Assembly: GCF_000243675.2 (NCBI RefSeq)
Contig: NZ_AHMM02000017.1
Coordinates: forward strand, 434,001 to 498,000
DNA length: 64,000 nt
Source of the DNA: Leptospira inadai serovar Lyme str. 10
Lineage (GTDB): Bacteria; Spirochaetota; Leptospiria; Leptospirales; Leptospiraceae
Direction of reading: 5' to 3'
Program-made: the position numbers and the translations under genes
In this document: piece after piece, positions 9,095 to 23,682 of the stretch
How the letters are laid out: every line of letters starts with the position of its first letter
How positions within the stretch are numbered: position 1 is the first letter of the stretch
Notes under the pieces: generated by a model
The model's database searches: none
What the model was told of the DNA's origin: nothing
Seen by the model: only the letters and a program-made list of their open reading frames with translations

Positions 9095-10360
9095 TTGTTT
9101 CACCCAGTGCGTCGCTATCAGCTCAATAAATCTTCCGAAGCGATTTTACGTTCCGGGCATCCGTGGATATTAACGGGAAATATTTCTTCCGCAGCCTCCG
9201 TATTCAAAGACGGGGATTGGTTGCGCTTAGTATCGGGGTTAAACGAAGTTTTAGGATTCGGAATATATTCCGCTTACGGACCCATCGGAATTCGGATTTT
9301 ACAGAGAGGCGGAGAATTCTCTCTCTCGACACTTCGCAATACCCTGTTAAGCGCATTAGAAAAACGAAAACATCTACGATCCGTTACGGACGCGTATAGA
9401 ATTTTACACGGAGAAAACGATGAGATTCCCGGAATCACCGTGGATAAATATGCGAATACTTGGGTTGTGCAGATTTATTCCAAAAGTTTATACCGACTTG
9501 CAAGATTGGTAACCCGTCTTTTGTATTCCGCGTCGGATCTCGTCGACGAATCCAAGCCTGCAAGAATACTCTTGATTTCCCCCCATAGAACCGGAGATGC
9601 GCCGATATCGGCACCTCGGTTCTTACGGGGAAGCTCCCCTCTTCCGTTCGAAGAGAAAATCACGATCAAGGACCTTACATTTAAGGTTAAGATTCCCGGT
9701 CAGAAAGGCGGTTTATTCTTAGATGTTCGGAATTTGAGGATCGCTTTATTGGAAAAGAAAGAGCTGGCTCAAGACAGAAACTGCCTACATCTGTTTTGTC
9801 ATACCGGCCTAACCTCGCTCTGTATGCAATCGGGAGGAGCTCGATCGGTCGTTTCTATCGACGGCTCGAGAGAATCCCTGTCGGAATTTGCGTCGCAGCT
9901 AACCGACGTCGTACCCGAAAATGCTTTCGAGCAAAAGAATGCCAAGGTTTCAATCGGTATTCACGAGCTCATTAGAGCTGATCTTTTTAAAGCCTGGGAT
10001 TTTCTAGAACGCCGTAAATTCGAACTCATAGTTTTGGATCCGCCGAATCTCGCCCCGACTCAGGCCTCCATACCTTCCGCAAAGAAAGCGTACCGAGCGC
10101 TGATTATAAAATCATTGGAACACCTGGAACCCGGAGGCGATCTAGTATTTCTCTCCTGTTCGGGAAGGATTCCGGAAAAGGAATTTGAAAAGATTGGCCG
10201 AGAAAGCATGGCATCTCAAGGATGGAATTATAAGAATTTAGTTCGACTATCTCCGGAACCGGATCATCCGATTCGCAAGGAGTTCCCCGAAGGTAGTTAC
10301 TTCAAAGTTCATTTATATCTAAACGTTAATCGACTAAAGTCATACACGAGCACTGAATGA
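9095..10360 (+). CDS. PUA-domain class I SAM-dependent rRNA methyltransferase (RlmI-like, COG1092)
   Basis: A likely 23S rRNA 5-methylcytosine methyltransferase. The N-terminal 75 residues have a PUA-like RNA-binding domain (LNKSSEAILRSGHPWIL near residues 10-26). The C-terminal half has a Rossmann methyltransferase fold: motif I-like LFCHTGLTSLCMQSGGA and motif IV-like VLDPPNLAP. RlmI of E. coli is about 396 residues, this is 421. No ATG exists at the N-terminus; the frame begins at TTG 9095, with GTG 9107 as the alternative and no strong binding site for either. Its stop overlaps the next start (ATGA), so it is coupled to a second methyltransferase. The exact rRNA site is inferred only by family. 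Confidence 0.82.
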   Translation: MFHPVRRYQLNKSSEAILRSGHPWILTGNISSAASVFKDGDWLRLVSGLNEVLGFGIYSAYGPIGIRILQRGGEFSLSTLRNTLLSALEKRKHLRSVTDAYRILHGENDEIPGITVDKYANTWVVQIYSKSLYRLARLVTRLLYSASDLVDESKPARILLISPHRTGDAPISAPRFLRGSSPLPFEEKITIKDLTFKVKIPGQKGGLFLDVRNLRIALLEKKELAQDRNCLHLFCHTGLTSLCMQSGGARSVVSIDGSRESLSEFASQLTDVVPENAFEQKNAKVSIGIHELIRADLFKAWDFLERRKFELIVLDPPNLAPTQASIPSAKKAYRALIIKSLEHLEPGGDLVFLSCSGRIPEKEFEKIGRESMASQGWNYKNLVRLSPEPDHPIRKEFPEGSYFKVHLYLNVNRLKSYTSTE

Positions 10361-11223
10361 AACGAGCGATATCCGGCGGGACCTACGAACTTTTAGATTC
10401 CGGTAATTTTAAGAAACTCGAACAGATCGGACCGTATAAAATCATTCGCCCATCGCCGGTAAGCGCATGGCCGCCGACTAAGATCGCGCTCTGGAAAGAC
10501 GCCGATGGAGAATACCATAGAAGCGATAAGGGAGGCGGGAGTTGGAAATGGGCGGAAAGGCCCGAAGACGAATTCTTCGTTGAAATCGATGATTTGTACG
10601 TAAAAATCCGATTCACTCCGTTCGGACATCTCGGATTGTTTGCCGAACAGAGGCAAAACTGGAAACGGATCCGAAATTTTTCTTCGCAACTTTCCGGGAA
10701 AGGGGAGGTTTTGAATTTATTCGCCTATTCCGGGCTCTCCACTCTTTCCGTGCTGGCGGGAGGAATGGATGCTTGCCATCTCGACGCTTCCAAAGGGATG
10801 GTCGAATGGGCTAAGGAGAATGCCGAGGCCTCCGGATTGTCGAATAAGAAAGTACGATGGATGGTGGAAGACGTACTTAAATTTCTAGGACGCGAAATCC
10901 GTAGAAAAAAGAAGTATGCAGGATTTATTTTGGACCCGCCAACCTTCGGTAGAGGAGCCAGCGGTGAAGTTTTTAAAATCGAACGGGATCTTCCGGAGAT
11001 GATGGACCTCCTCATGCAACTCTGCGATTCAAAACCGGACTTCGTAGTATTAACCTGTCATTCGGCCGGATTCAGTCCGCTTGCCTTACGAAGAATATTG
11101 GAGGGCAGAATTCGGAGCAAAGGCAATTATCATACCGAAGAACTTTCCATACAAGAAACCACAGGACGGATTTATCCGGCCGGTTCCAATTGTATTTTCT
11201 ACTCCGAGAGGTTGGAACTTTGA
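10357..11223 (+). CDS. Class I SAM-dependent methyltransferase, RlmI/RlmK-related (COG1092)
   Basis: A 288-residue enzyme without the PUA domain. SAM motif I is VLNLFAYSGLSTLSVLAGG (about residues 122-140), acidic loop CHLDASKGMVEWAKENAE, and motif IV ILDPPTFGRG (near 190-200). That FxLDPPxFGRG form is typical of 23S rRNA methyltransferases related to the RlmK half of RlmKL. Translation is coupled to the upstream RlmI-like gene by ATGA overlap and to the downstream TrmH-family gene by overlap, making an RNA-modification operon. The rRNA site modified is not deducible here. Confidence 0.82.
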   Translation: MKRAISGGTYELLDSGNFKKLEQIGPYKIIRPSPVSAWPPTKIALWKDADGEYHRSDKGGGSWKWAERPEDEFFVEIDDLYVKIRFTPFGHLGLFAEQRQNWKRIRNFSSQLSGKGEVLNLFAYSGLSTLSVLAGGMDACHLDASKGMVEWAKENAEASGLSNKKVRWMVEDVLKFLGREIRRKKKYAGFILDPPTFGRGASGEVFKIERDLPEMMDLLMQLCDSKPDFVVLTCHSAGFSPLALRRILEGRIRSKGNYHTEELSIQETTGRIYPAGSNCIFYSERLEL

Positions 11224-12026
11224 CGGGAAAACGGTATTATCTCGAGATCACTAGCTTCTCAAACGAGAAATTGAAATATATAGCCGGACTCAAGGAAAAA
11301 AAGAATAGAGAAAAAGCGGACGCCTTCTTTATCGAAGGCTATCGGGAAATTTCCAGAGCCTTTGCCTCCGGCAAATTAAAATTCGAATATGTACTCACCT
11401 GCCCCGAATGCTATTTGGGAGAAAACGAAGACGCCTTAGTGGAATCCTTACAAGCGAAGACGATTATCGTTCCTAAGCAAATTTTCGAGAAGATTTCGTA
11501 TCGAGATCGACCCGACGGATTAATCGCCACCGCTTTTTTACCGGACTTTTCGTTACCCGAAACGATTCCTTTTAACGGTTCGCCGATTTTAATCGTCGAA
11601 GGCGTGGAGAAGCCGGGAAATTTAGGCACGATCCTTAGAACGGCCGAAGGCGCCGGCTTTAACACGGTTCTCGTTGCGGATCCCAAACTGGATTTACTGA
11701 ACCCGAACGTGATTCGTTCTTCGACCGGAACGTTATTTACTTTAAACGTTTATCAAGCTTTAATCCAGGATTTATATCCGTCCTTAAAAAAAGAAGGATA
11801 TAAAATAGTGGCCGTTACGCCGGAAGCGAAATCCGTCTATTGGGATTCCGATTTGAAAGGTAAGGTAGCTTTAGTATTCGGAAGTGAACAATATGGATTA
11901 AGCGAATTCGCTAGATCAAAAAGCGATCTCTACATCTCGTTACCGATGAAAGGTCAAGCGGACAGTTTAAATCTAGCCATGTCCGCCGGGATCTTAATGT
12001 ATGAAGTCCTGAGGCAAAACGGATAG
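11220..12026 (+). CDS. TrmH/SpoU-family RNA 2'-O-methyltransferase
   Basis: A SPOUT-class enzyme that methylates a ribose 2'-hydroxyl in rRNA or tRNA. The N-terminal substrate-binding domain (KLKYIAGLKEKKNREKADAF) is followed by the knotted SpoU domain with all three motifs: motif 1 VEKPGNLGTILRTAEGAG, motif 2 LVFGSEQYGLS and motif 3 LPMKGQADSLNLAMSAGILMYE. I choose TTG 11220, which overlaps the preceding stop (TTGA) and has GAGAGG upstream; ATG 11190 is in frame but would overlap the previous gene by 34 bases. It is third in the methyltransferase operon. The substrate (23S rRNA G2251-type or other) is open. Confidence 0.88.
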   Translation: MTGKRYYLEITSFSNEKLKYIAGLKEKKNREKADAFFIEGYREISRAFASGKLKFEYVLTCPECYLGENEDALVESLQAKTIIVPKQIFEKISYRDRPDGLIATAFLPDFSLPETIPFNGSPILIVEGVEKPGNLGTILRTAEGAGFNTVLVADPKLDLLNPNVIRSSTGTLFTLNVYQALIQDLYPSLKKEGYKIVAVTPEAKSVYWDSDLKGKVALVFGSEQYGLSEFARSKSDLYISLPMKGQADSLNLAMSAGILMYEVLRQNG

Positions 12027-12028
12027 AA

Positions 12029-13150
12029 ATGGCAAAAGTCCGCCTTTTAGTCTATTTGAGTAGTCACGGTTTCGGGCATATAAGCCGGTCTCTCGAAGCG
12101 ATTTCTTTTTTGCTCGCAAATCGTGCCGATTGGTCTGCGACGATCGCTTCCGAGCGAGCGGAAGACTTTTCGTTTACCTTAAATAAAAACGAATCTTGGC
12201 TTCGATCTAAGGATAGAATCCGATTTCGAAAGGTGAAAACGGACGTCGGCATCGTTCAAAGAGATTCTCTCGGAATGGATTTATCCGCAACCGAAAAGGA
12301 GATCGAGCTATTTCGTTCTCAAAAAGAAAGGTGGGTCGAAACGGAATATTCGCACGCGCAAAAAGACGCATACGATCTCATTTGGTCCGATGCCGCCTCC
12401 CTCCCGTTTATCATTTCCTCTAAATCAAAAACCCCTTCTATTTTCTTAGGTAATTTCACTTGGGACTTCATTTATTCGCACTATAAGCGACCTATTCTTT
12501 CCGACTTTGCGGAAGAAATTCGGAAAGAATATGCGCTTTGCGATCTTGCGCTTATTCTTCCTTTTTCCTGCCCGGCTACGTTTCTGAAAAAAAAGACAGA
12601 GATCGGATTACTAGGTCGAAAGCCGAATTTATCCAAAGAAGAGGCACGACTACAATTCGGCTTCGAGAAGGACGTCGAATATTATCTGTTCTCCTTCGGC
12701 GCTTACGGAATCGATCCGGAACGGTTTTCGTGGCAAGATTGGAACCCGGCAAAAAGAAGGATCGTGATCAGCGGCACCGAACTGAAGGGACCTACTCCCA
12801 ATTCTCTCGGCGTAGTTTCAGTTCCTCCTTGCCACTATCCCGATCTAATTACGGCCTGTGATTTCGTTTTAACGAAACCCGGATACGGAATCCTAAGCGA
12901 AACTCTCCTGGCAAATACCCGCATTTTGTACACCGATCGAGGCGATTTTCCGGAGTACCCGTTTCTGGTCGAAGCTTTGGAAAGGAATTTTTACTCTTCG
13001 TTTATCAGTCACGATGATCTGTATAATTTCAACTGGGCAGACGCCTCTATAAAGGCCGGCAATAAGCGACCCGAAATCGAGCCCCGTTTACAAAAAAACG
13101 GAGCATTAGACATCGCCCAAGCGATCGAAGAACTTCTACTCTTACGCTAA
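12029..13150 (+). CDS. Glycosyltransferase-like protein (GT28/GT-B fold)
   Basis: A 373-residue protein starting two bases after the TrmH-family gene. The N-terminus has the block LSSHGFGHISRSLEA (about residues 10-24), characteristic of GT-B nucleotide-sugar transferases related to MurG/MGDG synthase and of the N-terminal part of arabinokinase-like proteins. The C-terminal half has the second Rossmann unit, with ACDFVLTKPGYGILSETLLA (about 271-290), where the acidic residue and the Gly-rich turn normally contact the donor sugar nucleotide. The acceptor is unknown. It is the last gene of the operon and converges on gltB with a nine-base gap. Confidence 0.75.
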   Translation: MAKVRLLVYLSSHGFGHISRSLEAISFLLANRADWSATIASERAEDFSFTLNKNESWLRSKDRIRFRKVKTDVGIVQRDSLGMDLSATEKEIELFRSQKERWVETEYSHAQKDAYDLIWSDAASLPFIISSKSKTPSIFLGNFTWDFIYSHYKRPILSDFAEEIRKEYALCDLALILPFSCPATFLKKKTEIGLLGRKPNLSKEEARLQFGFEKDVEYYLFSFGAYGIDPERFSWQDWNPAKRRIVISGTELKGPTPNSLGVVSVPPCHYPDLITACDFVLTKPGYGILSETLLANTRILYTDRGDFPEYPFLVEALERNFYSSFISHDDLYNFNWADASIKAGNKRPEIEPRLQKNGALDIAQAIEELLLLR

Positions 13151-13159
13151 GTGATCGAA

Positions 13160-17647
<4,488 letters not shown>

Positions 17648-17971
17648 TCGCGAGGCGTCCTTTCGGGTAGATATGAATTCGAGGCATTGCGCGGACTTCA
17701 TATGTGGTAAGGGGAACCCCTACTTTCTTGCGCTCGAAGGCTGAATTTTCCGGCAAATTTTCGATTCTAGGACCAGTAAATTGTCGGTTGCTTATATTGA
17801 AAACGATCTTTTTGGCGGAATTCCCGCTCAGAAAACGAACGAAAGGTGAACGAGAGGATCGTTATTAAATGAACGGAATGACGGAACCGAGTTTCGAATC
17901 TAGCTCCTACACTTGGAAGGAAAAAGTGGAGACGGAGTGCGCCGAATCAATGCGATCTAAATTCGAATTTT

Positions 17972-19255
17972 TTAATTTTTACGGATCGATAGAACGGGTG
18001 AAAAGAAAAGATCGGATAGTATCTTTCTTTGGCTCACATCCGGAATTCTGGAGAGAAGTTGATCCATCTTGGCCTTTAATTGAACCATGTCGGGGTATTC
18101 GTCCATGACTCGTAGAATATGCGGCCAGGCTTTTTTGACAAGATCGCCAATTGCCGGACTCGCCGTCTTGGCCCGATTCCAAGAAGATTCCAGTTGGTTT
18201 CGAATCCTAAAAAAATCCCGTCCTAATTCCAGGACCTTCCGCAAGCGATGGTCCGATAAACCGGTGCGGCCGGTTAATTGGGAAATAATGCCGTCCCAGT
18301 CCACGACCTCGCCTTTCGATTCTTTCAGAAGAGAGGATTGCAATTGGACCAAAGCGTTTTCTTCCGACGGTAGAGTACTGACCCAACGTTTGTATTCCTC
18401 CAATTGACCCGCTTTTTGAAACGCTCGGACCTTACCGACCTGTTCCATATATCTAGAAAACGCGATGATGACAGGCTGCTCGTACGGAGCGGCAGGAGGA
18501 TCGTCGTCGAACGCAAATCCCCCTTCGAATTTTAGATCCTCGACCTCGGAAAGAATCTCATTCGCGTTGACTCGAATCGGAATATCATCCTCTTCCAACT
18601 CTTCTTTCTTCAGGACGATGGGAGTTCCTACGAAAAGGTCTCCGTACTTGGAAAGAATTTCCTGCATGATAGGAGTTTCAGGACCCCTTCGAACCGGAAC
18701 CGGAGCCGCCTTGGTCGCGGCGGCCGCAGCCTTGGCTCCGTCACGACTCGCTTCCGCAGAAGCTACCGACTCGACTTTCTTTCCGGTCGTTCCGTCGATT
18801 AAATACAAAATATCCTCTTGCAGTTCGAATCGAAACCCATTCGGAAGTAAAAATCCCAAACCCTCGATGATCTCGTCGGTGATTCGCCCGTATCTTTTTT
18901 TCTTAGGAGATTGATCCGCCGCGATTTCCTGTTCGATCAACTTCGCTTTGACCTTGTTCAAGGCCCCTAAAAAATTCCGGTTCATATATGCGGAAAGATC
19001 TTGGGTACTGATTTCCAGAAACTGAGCAAATTGAGGAAGTTGGTCGAAGAAATGATCCGTCTTTTGGACGTTATTTACGATATAAGAGCGGATTTTATTT
19101 TTTAAGGCTTCCTGCTCTTTGGGCGGGATTTTCTTTTGAGAAACGAGTGTTCCAAATAACTGAATATGAGTGTGGAAGTAACTGAGGAATTCGCCGTAGG
19201 CAGTAAGAGCGTATTCCCCTTCCGCATTCCTCTCAATGACTTTTCGAGTTTCCAT
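17972..19255 (-). CDS. Unknown protein with Ala-rich central linker
   Basis: A 427-residue soluble protein of three parts: a helical N-terminal region (about 1-120), a segment with LLPNGFRFELQEDILYLIDG followed by an alanine-rich linker (about 165-200), and a helical C-terminal region (about 270-427). There is no signal peptide or recognised motif. It appears to be one of the long spirochaete-specific proteins. A plus-strand frame starting at 17869 overlaps its 3' end and is most likely a shadow. The gene lies between the gltB promoter region and the ispG leader; no partner is evident. Confidence 0.8.
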   Translation of the reverse strand: METRKVIERNAEGEYALTAYGEFLSYFHTHIQLFGTLVSQKKIPPKEQEALKNKIRSYIVNNVQKTDHFFDQLPQFAQFLEISTQDLSAYMNRNFLGALNKVKAKLIEQEIAADQSPKKKRYGRITDEIIEGLGFLLPNGFRFELQEDILYLIDGTTGKKVESVASAEASRDGAKAAAAATKAAPVPVRRGPETPIMQEILSKYGDLFVGTPIVLKKEELEEDDIPIRVNANEILSEVEDLKFEGGFAFDDDPPAAPYEQPVIIAFSRYMEQVGKVRAFQKAGQLEEYKRWVSTLPSEENALVQLQSSLLKESKGEVVDWDGIISQLTGRTGLSDHRLRKVLELGRDFFRIRNQLESSWNRAKTASPAIGDLVKKAWPHILRVMDEYPDMVQLKAKMDQLLSRIPDVSQRKILSDLFFSPVLSIRKN

Positions 19256-19332
19256 AATAGGATTTGCGGACTAGTTTTTCCCGTTCCGGGCCAAACTTCA
19301 AGACAATTAGGACACTTTGAGTTACTCTTTTC

Positions 19333-19650
19333 TCAAACGGTTTTGGAAATTTCTTCCTCGTTCAAGGACCCGCTAACGATACGATATCTTAGGAAGGTGT
19401 TACAAGTCGCCTCGTCGGAATATCGGACCAGATCGTAATCCGGACGAGGAGAACGAAAAAAAGAGGAATGAATCAATCTTTCTCCTACCTCTTTTCGAAT
19501 ATGGGAACGGGCCTCGTTTCTTCTTTTATAAATGGAAGGAACGATGATATCGTTCTTATACGAGAGAATATTATTCCTATAAATGGCGACAGTTAACCGG
19601 ATTCGGTAAATCTTGTCGTCATCACTTTCCTTTCTATTTAAAGAATCCAT
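19333..19650 (-). CDS. Unknown small basic protein
   Basis: A 105-residue frame with credible composition: a beta-strand-like N-terminal region (KIYRIRLTVAIYRNNILSY) and basic helices (RRNEARSHIRKEVGERLIHS). It lies alone between the 17972-19255 gene and ispG, transcribed leftward, with its start about 157 bases from the ispG ATG, so it could share a divergent promoter region. No signal peptide or family recognised. It may be a real Leptospira protein, since no other gene covers this interval, but a chance frame cannot be excluded. Confidence 0.5.
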   Translation of the reverse strand: MDSLNRKESDDDKIYRIRLTVAIYRNNILSYKNDIIVPSIYKRRNEARSHIRKEVGERLIHSSFFRSPRPDYDLVRYSDEATCNTFLRYRIVSGSLNEEEISKTV

Positions 19651-19807
19651 TTTTGATAGGTCTAGGATCCCGACGAACCCAACCGCTATACAGAATATCG
19701 GCCCGGCTCCCCCCCGATCTCAAATTATGGAAAGAGAATTTTTTCCTTAAAATCCTACATGACAAGCGACCTGCAGACGTCCAATTTGTTATTAGAGACC
19801 GCCCCAG

Positions 19808-21805
19808 ATGAATTTTCGATACAATCATTCCCCCTTTTCCCACAAACGTCGCCGCACCCGGGAAGTGAAAGTGGGAGACATTGGGGTCGGAGGCAATAAT
19901 CCTATACGAATCCAATCCATGATTACGGCCGATACAAGGGACACGGAGAACTCCGTGCGTCAGATATTGGAATTGGAGGAAGCCGGCTGTGAAATCGTGA
20001 GGCTGACGGTCCCGTCTCAGCCGGACGCGGATAATTTACCGAATATTAGAAAAGAATTAAAGCGAATAGGAAGTAAGGTTCCTTTGGTCGCCGACATTCA
20101 TTTTACTCCGAGCGTGGCAATGAAGTCGGTCGAATGGGTCGAGAAGGTTCGAATCAATCCGGGAAATTTTGCGGATAAGAAAAAATTCGCCGTTCGGGAT
20201 TATTCCGATTTGGAATACACTGAGGAATTGGAACGAATCGCGGAAGTCTTCTCCCCTTTGGTTTCCCGTTGCAAGGAGTTAGGGGTTTCGATGCGGATCG
20301 GAACCAATCACGGCTCTCTTTCCGATAGGATCATGAATCGTTACGGAGATACGCCGATGGGAATGGTGGAATCCGCGATCGAGTTTATCCGAATCGCCGA
20401 AGCGGTCGGGTATAAGGACATCATCGTAAGTATGAAGGCTTCGAATCCTCAGGTGATGATTCAGGCGTACCGACTTCTCTGCAGTCGATTTCTGGAACTG
20501 CAAATGGATTATCCTCTTCACCTAGGAGTGACCGAAGCGGGGGACGGGAAAGACGGACGAATTAAATCGGCCATCGGAATCGGATCTCTACTGGAAGACG
20601 GACTCGGAGATACGATCCGTGTTTCCCTTACCGAAGATCCCATCCATGAAATTCCGGTGGCGCGGTATCTTGCGGAAACGTACAATACGAAACTATTTCC
20701 GGAGGCAAACGGAATTTCCTATTCGGAATTTAGGAATCCATATACGTATCAAAGATTCTACAGTAAACCGATTCGAGTTTCGAGCGTCGAAATCGGGGAG
20801 AACCATCCGGTTCGCATCGAATCCGTTTTCAATTTTTCCTCTCCCGGAGAATTCTCGAATCAACTTTCCAATCTAAAAAATTTCGCAAAAAATCGATCTC
20901 TGGAAGTGGAATTGGCATCCGTTCCTTTTCCCGCCGATTCTCTTCAAAGGGAAGAACTCCTCGAAATCTCCAAATCATCCCTCACTCCGATAGGAGTCAT
21001 TTTGGAGCAGCATGAATTATTGTTCGAGAATGATCTGGAAGATCTAAAACCGTTTCCGAAAATCACGATCGATCCGTTCTATCATTTTCAGAACATCGAT
21101 GCATTAACGGATTTCCTGAAACTAAGGGAAGGCCGCGGGCTAACCGAACTTTCCGTCCAATCGTATCAGATCGAAAGTTTGAACGGCCTACCCGAAGTAT
21201 TTAAAGAAAACGGAATAGAATCCATTGCCTTCTCTCTTCGAACTCCGCATATCCTTCACGATTATCGGAAGCTCGCGAGAATCCTGAGCGATTCCGATTA
21301 CCCGATCGTGCTCGCGGGAGAATTCGAAACGCAAGAGGCCGCATTATTCGAATCCTCCATCGGTCTAGGCGGTTTGCTGGTGGACGGAATCGGAGATCTA
21401 TTGAGAATTCGGATAGCCGATTCGGATCCGGAATCGGTTCTTCAACTCGGATTCGATCTACTTCAGGCGACAAGACTAAGACTTACAAAAACGGAATATA
21501 TTTCCTGTCCGTCCTGCGGTCGCACTCTATTCGATCTGCAAACGACTACGGCAAGGATCAAGGCGAGAACCGGACATCTCAAAGGCGTCAAAATCGCGGT
21601 GATGGGCTGCATAGTCAACGGTCCAGGAGAGATGGCGGATGCCGACTTCGGGTATGTCGGCGCCGGTCCGGGAAAAGTGCATTTATATAAGGGAAAAGAA
21701 ATCGTCTTAAAAAACGTTCCTTCGGAAGAAGCCGACGAAAAACTCGTTCAACTCATTAAAGAATCCGGAATGTGGATCGAACGGGAATCGATGGAAGCGG
21801 TTTAA
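19808..21805 (+). CDS. ispG: 4-hydroxy-3-methylbut-2-enyl diphosphate synthase IspG, long form
   Basis: Reduces MEcPP to HMBPP in the methylerythritol phosphate route to isoprenoids, using a 4Fe-4S cluster. The 665-residue length is well above the 360-410 of E. coli IspG; the extra middle region (about residues 320-530) matches the three-domain form of plants, chlamydiae, Bacteroidetes and spirochaetes. The N-terminal TIM barrel starts at [18 protein letters not shown] (about 20-37). The cluster ligands are visible: Cys567 and Cys570 (SCPSCGRT), Cys601 ([10 protein letters not shown]) and Glu608. No partner gene adjoins. Confidence 0.95.
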   Translation: MNFRYNHSPFSHKRRRTREVKVGDIGVGGNNPIRIQSMITADTRDTENSVRQILELEEAGCEIVRLTVPSQPDADNLPNIRKELKRIGSKVPLVADIHFTPSVAMKSVEWVEKVRINPGNFADKKKFAVRDYSDLEYTEELERIAEVFSPLVSRCKELGVSMRIGTNHGSLSDRIMNRYGDTPMGMVESAIEFIRIAEAVGYKDIIVSMKASNPQVMIQAYRLLCSRFLELQMDYPLHLGVTEAGDGKDGRIKSAIGIGSLLEDGLGDTIRVSLTEDPIHEIPVARYLAETYNTKLFPEANGISYSEFRNPYTYQRFYSKPIRVSSVEIGENHPVRIESVFNFSSPGEFSNQLSNLKNFAKNRSLEVELASVPFPADSLQREELLEISKSSLTPIGVILEQHELLFENDLEDLKPFPKITIDPFYHFQNIDALTDFLKLREGRGLTELSVQSYQIESLNGLPEVFKENGIESIAFSLRTPHILHDYRKLARILSDSDYPIVLAGEFETQEAALFESSIGLGGLLVDGIGDLLRIRIADSDPESVLQLGFDLLQATRLRLTKTEYISCPSCGRTLFDLQTTTARIKARTGHLKGVKIAVMGCIVNGPGEMADADFGYVGAGPGKVHLYKGKEIVLKNVPSEEADEKLVQLIKESGMWIERESMEAV

Positions 21806-21944
21806 TTTTCCTAGTTTCAGGGAATATTCAATGAATTCCTAAATCCCGTTTGACTCGAATTTGTAATCAAATCGGTTTCGATCTTAAATCTTCTTTCCTC
21901 GAAAAGTTCTTTTCGAACCCGAAGATCTCGGCAATCTGATCAAC

Positions 21945-23615
21945 ATGCGCCGATTTAAAACCTTTTTTGTGATTTTTGCGATTTCCATCGCGTTTAGTTC
22001 AGTCTTTACGGCACCTTCCTCCGTCGCGCCGATTCGCCCCAAATTAGTGGTCGTTATTTCGGTAGATCAACTCGCTTCCAACTTGATCGATCCTAAGTCT
22101 CTAAAAACTTGGGGTGGAGAATTTACGAGAGGCTTTAAAACCCTCCAACAAGAAGGCGTTTATTTCACGAATTCCTATCACGCGCACGGTTTTACCGAAA
22201 CTGGACCGGGCCATTCCGTTATTCTTTCCGGTCGATTCCCCACTCATACGAAGATTACTCAGAACAGCTGGACCGATCCCGAGACCGGTGAGGAAATTTA
22301 TTGCGTGACCGATAAGGACACCGACGTTTTGGACTCCAAGAAGAAAGGAACCGGGGCAAGTCCCAAAAATTTCGCCGGGACCACCCTAGGCGATTGGCTT
22401 TTATCTCAAATTCCGAATTCCAGAGTGTATACGTTCGCGGGAAAAGATAGAGCCGCGGTCCTGATGGGCGGGGCAAAGCCTTCCGGAGCGTTTTGGTTTG
22501 ACGAAGAATCGTTCACCTTTACGACCTCGACGTTTTACGGAAAGGAGTTACCCCAATGGTTAGAATCGTATAATAAAAAGATTTTGAATCGATTCTCCGA
22601 GGATATGACTTGGAAACTGCCGACTCATAGAAATTTTAATTCCGGAAAGTATCAGGTAGGGACGTATTCTCTTAACACCGGAGCGAATAAAGCCATCTAC
22701 AAAGCGGGAAGTCCGCTCGATAAATCGACCTATCTCCGATACCGTGCCTCTCCGTTTTTCGACGATGCGGTTATCGAAGGCGCGAGTCGCTTAATCGATG
22801 AGGAAAAATTAGGTCAGGGAGAAACGACGGATCTGATCGCGGTCGGATTATCGGCCACCGATTATATCGGACATGGATTCGGAAACCAAGGACCGGAAAT
22901 GCGGGACCAACTTTTACATCTGGACGAAATTATCGGAACTTTCATCGATAAGATACGGATGTCTCATCCGGACGCTTGGATCATTTTCACTGCAGACCAC
23001 GGAGCTCCCGATTTATCGGAGCGTCTTTTGGAACTAGGAAAGGATGCGAATCGGATCGATCCGGACGTTTGGAGACGCAAATTCGTACGGGAAGTTGCGG
23101 CCCGTTTAGGTACCGGAGAAGCGGAATTATTCTGGAAGATCCGAGATCCTTCCCAAATCTATATCAGACCTAAATACAATCTGGATAAAGCCGGAGTTAC
23201 CAAGGAAAAAGTGATAGCTGCTTCGCTTGAAGTATTAAAGACGATGCCGGGAGTTTTGACCGTTATATCCGCCGATGAGATCCAAAAACTGGATCTACCG
23301 TCTAAAAATGATCCGGAACAGTACACGATTAAAGAGCGCTTGAGACTAAGTTACGTTCCCGGTCGGTCAGGAGATATCTTGGTCGCATTCAAAGAATATA
23401 CGACCGTTGGAGATACGGATAAATTCGAATATCTAGTACATCATGGAAGTCCGCACGATTATGATCGTAAAGTTCCGTTAATATTCTTAGGCCCCTGGAC
23501 GGCAAAGAAAGTATCGAAACCTACAAAGATCGTAGATCTTGCGCCCACGCTCGCCAAATATCTAGGCTTAAAGCAGGTGGACAAAGTGGACGGCCAAATA
23601 CTACCCTTGGAATAA
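21945..23615 (+). CDS. PafA-like alkaline phosphatase family protein
   Basis: A secreted phosphomonoesterase or nuclease-like enzyme of the alkaline phosphatase superfamily. A signal peptide covers about residues 1-22. The active-site pattern of PafA is visible: metal ligand Asp41 (ISVDQL), nucleophile Thr86 (TETGPGHSVILSG), Asn107 (QNSW), and the phosphate-contacting pair Lys167 and Arg169 (AGKDRAAVLMGG); further metal ligands are DHGAPDL (about 350) and HHGSPHDYDRKVP near the C-terminus. This matches the phosphate-monoesterase subgroup rather than phosphodiesterases. It could supply phosphate to the cell; that role is inferred. Confidence 0.88.
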   Translation: MRRFKTFFVIFAISIAFSSVFTAPSSVAPIRPKLVVVISVDQLASNLIDPKSLKTWGGEFTRGFKTLQQEGVYFTNSYHAHGFTETGPGHSVILSGRFPTHTKITQNSWTDPETGEEIYCVTDKDTDVLDSKKKGTGASPKNFAGTTLGDWLLSQIPNSRVYTFAGKDRAAVLMGGAKPSGAFWFDEESFTFTTSTFYGKELPQWLESYNKKILNRFSEDMTWKLPTHRNFNSGKYQVGTYSLNTGANKAIYKAGSPLDKSTYLRYRASPFFDDAVIEGASRLIDEEKLGQGETTDLIAVGLSATDYIGHGFGNQGPEMRDQLLHLDEIIGTFIDKIRMSHPDAWIIFTADHGAPDLSERLLELGKDANRIDPDVWRRKFVREVAARLGTGEAELFWKIRDPSQIYIRPKYNLDKAGVTKEKVIAASLEVLKTMPGVLTVISADEIQKLDLPSKNDPEQYTIKERLRLSYVPGRSGDILVAFKEYTTVGDTDKFEYLVHHGSPHDYDRKVPLIFLGPWTAKKVSKPTKIVDLAPTLAKYLGLKQVDKVDGQILPLE

Positions 23616-23682
23616 ATTCCGGTAGGAAAGATAGGGAACGGAGTTTCTCGCACTCGGAAATTCCGGGCCCATAAAAAATTTC

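Noticed and set aside
17869..18108. 79-codon plus-strand frame starting MNGMTEPSFESSSYTW
   Set aside because: More than half overlaps the 3' end of the well-supported gene at 17972-19255 on the other strand, and it lacks a binding site.
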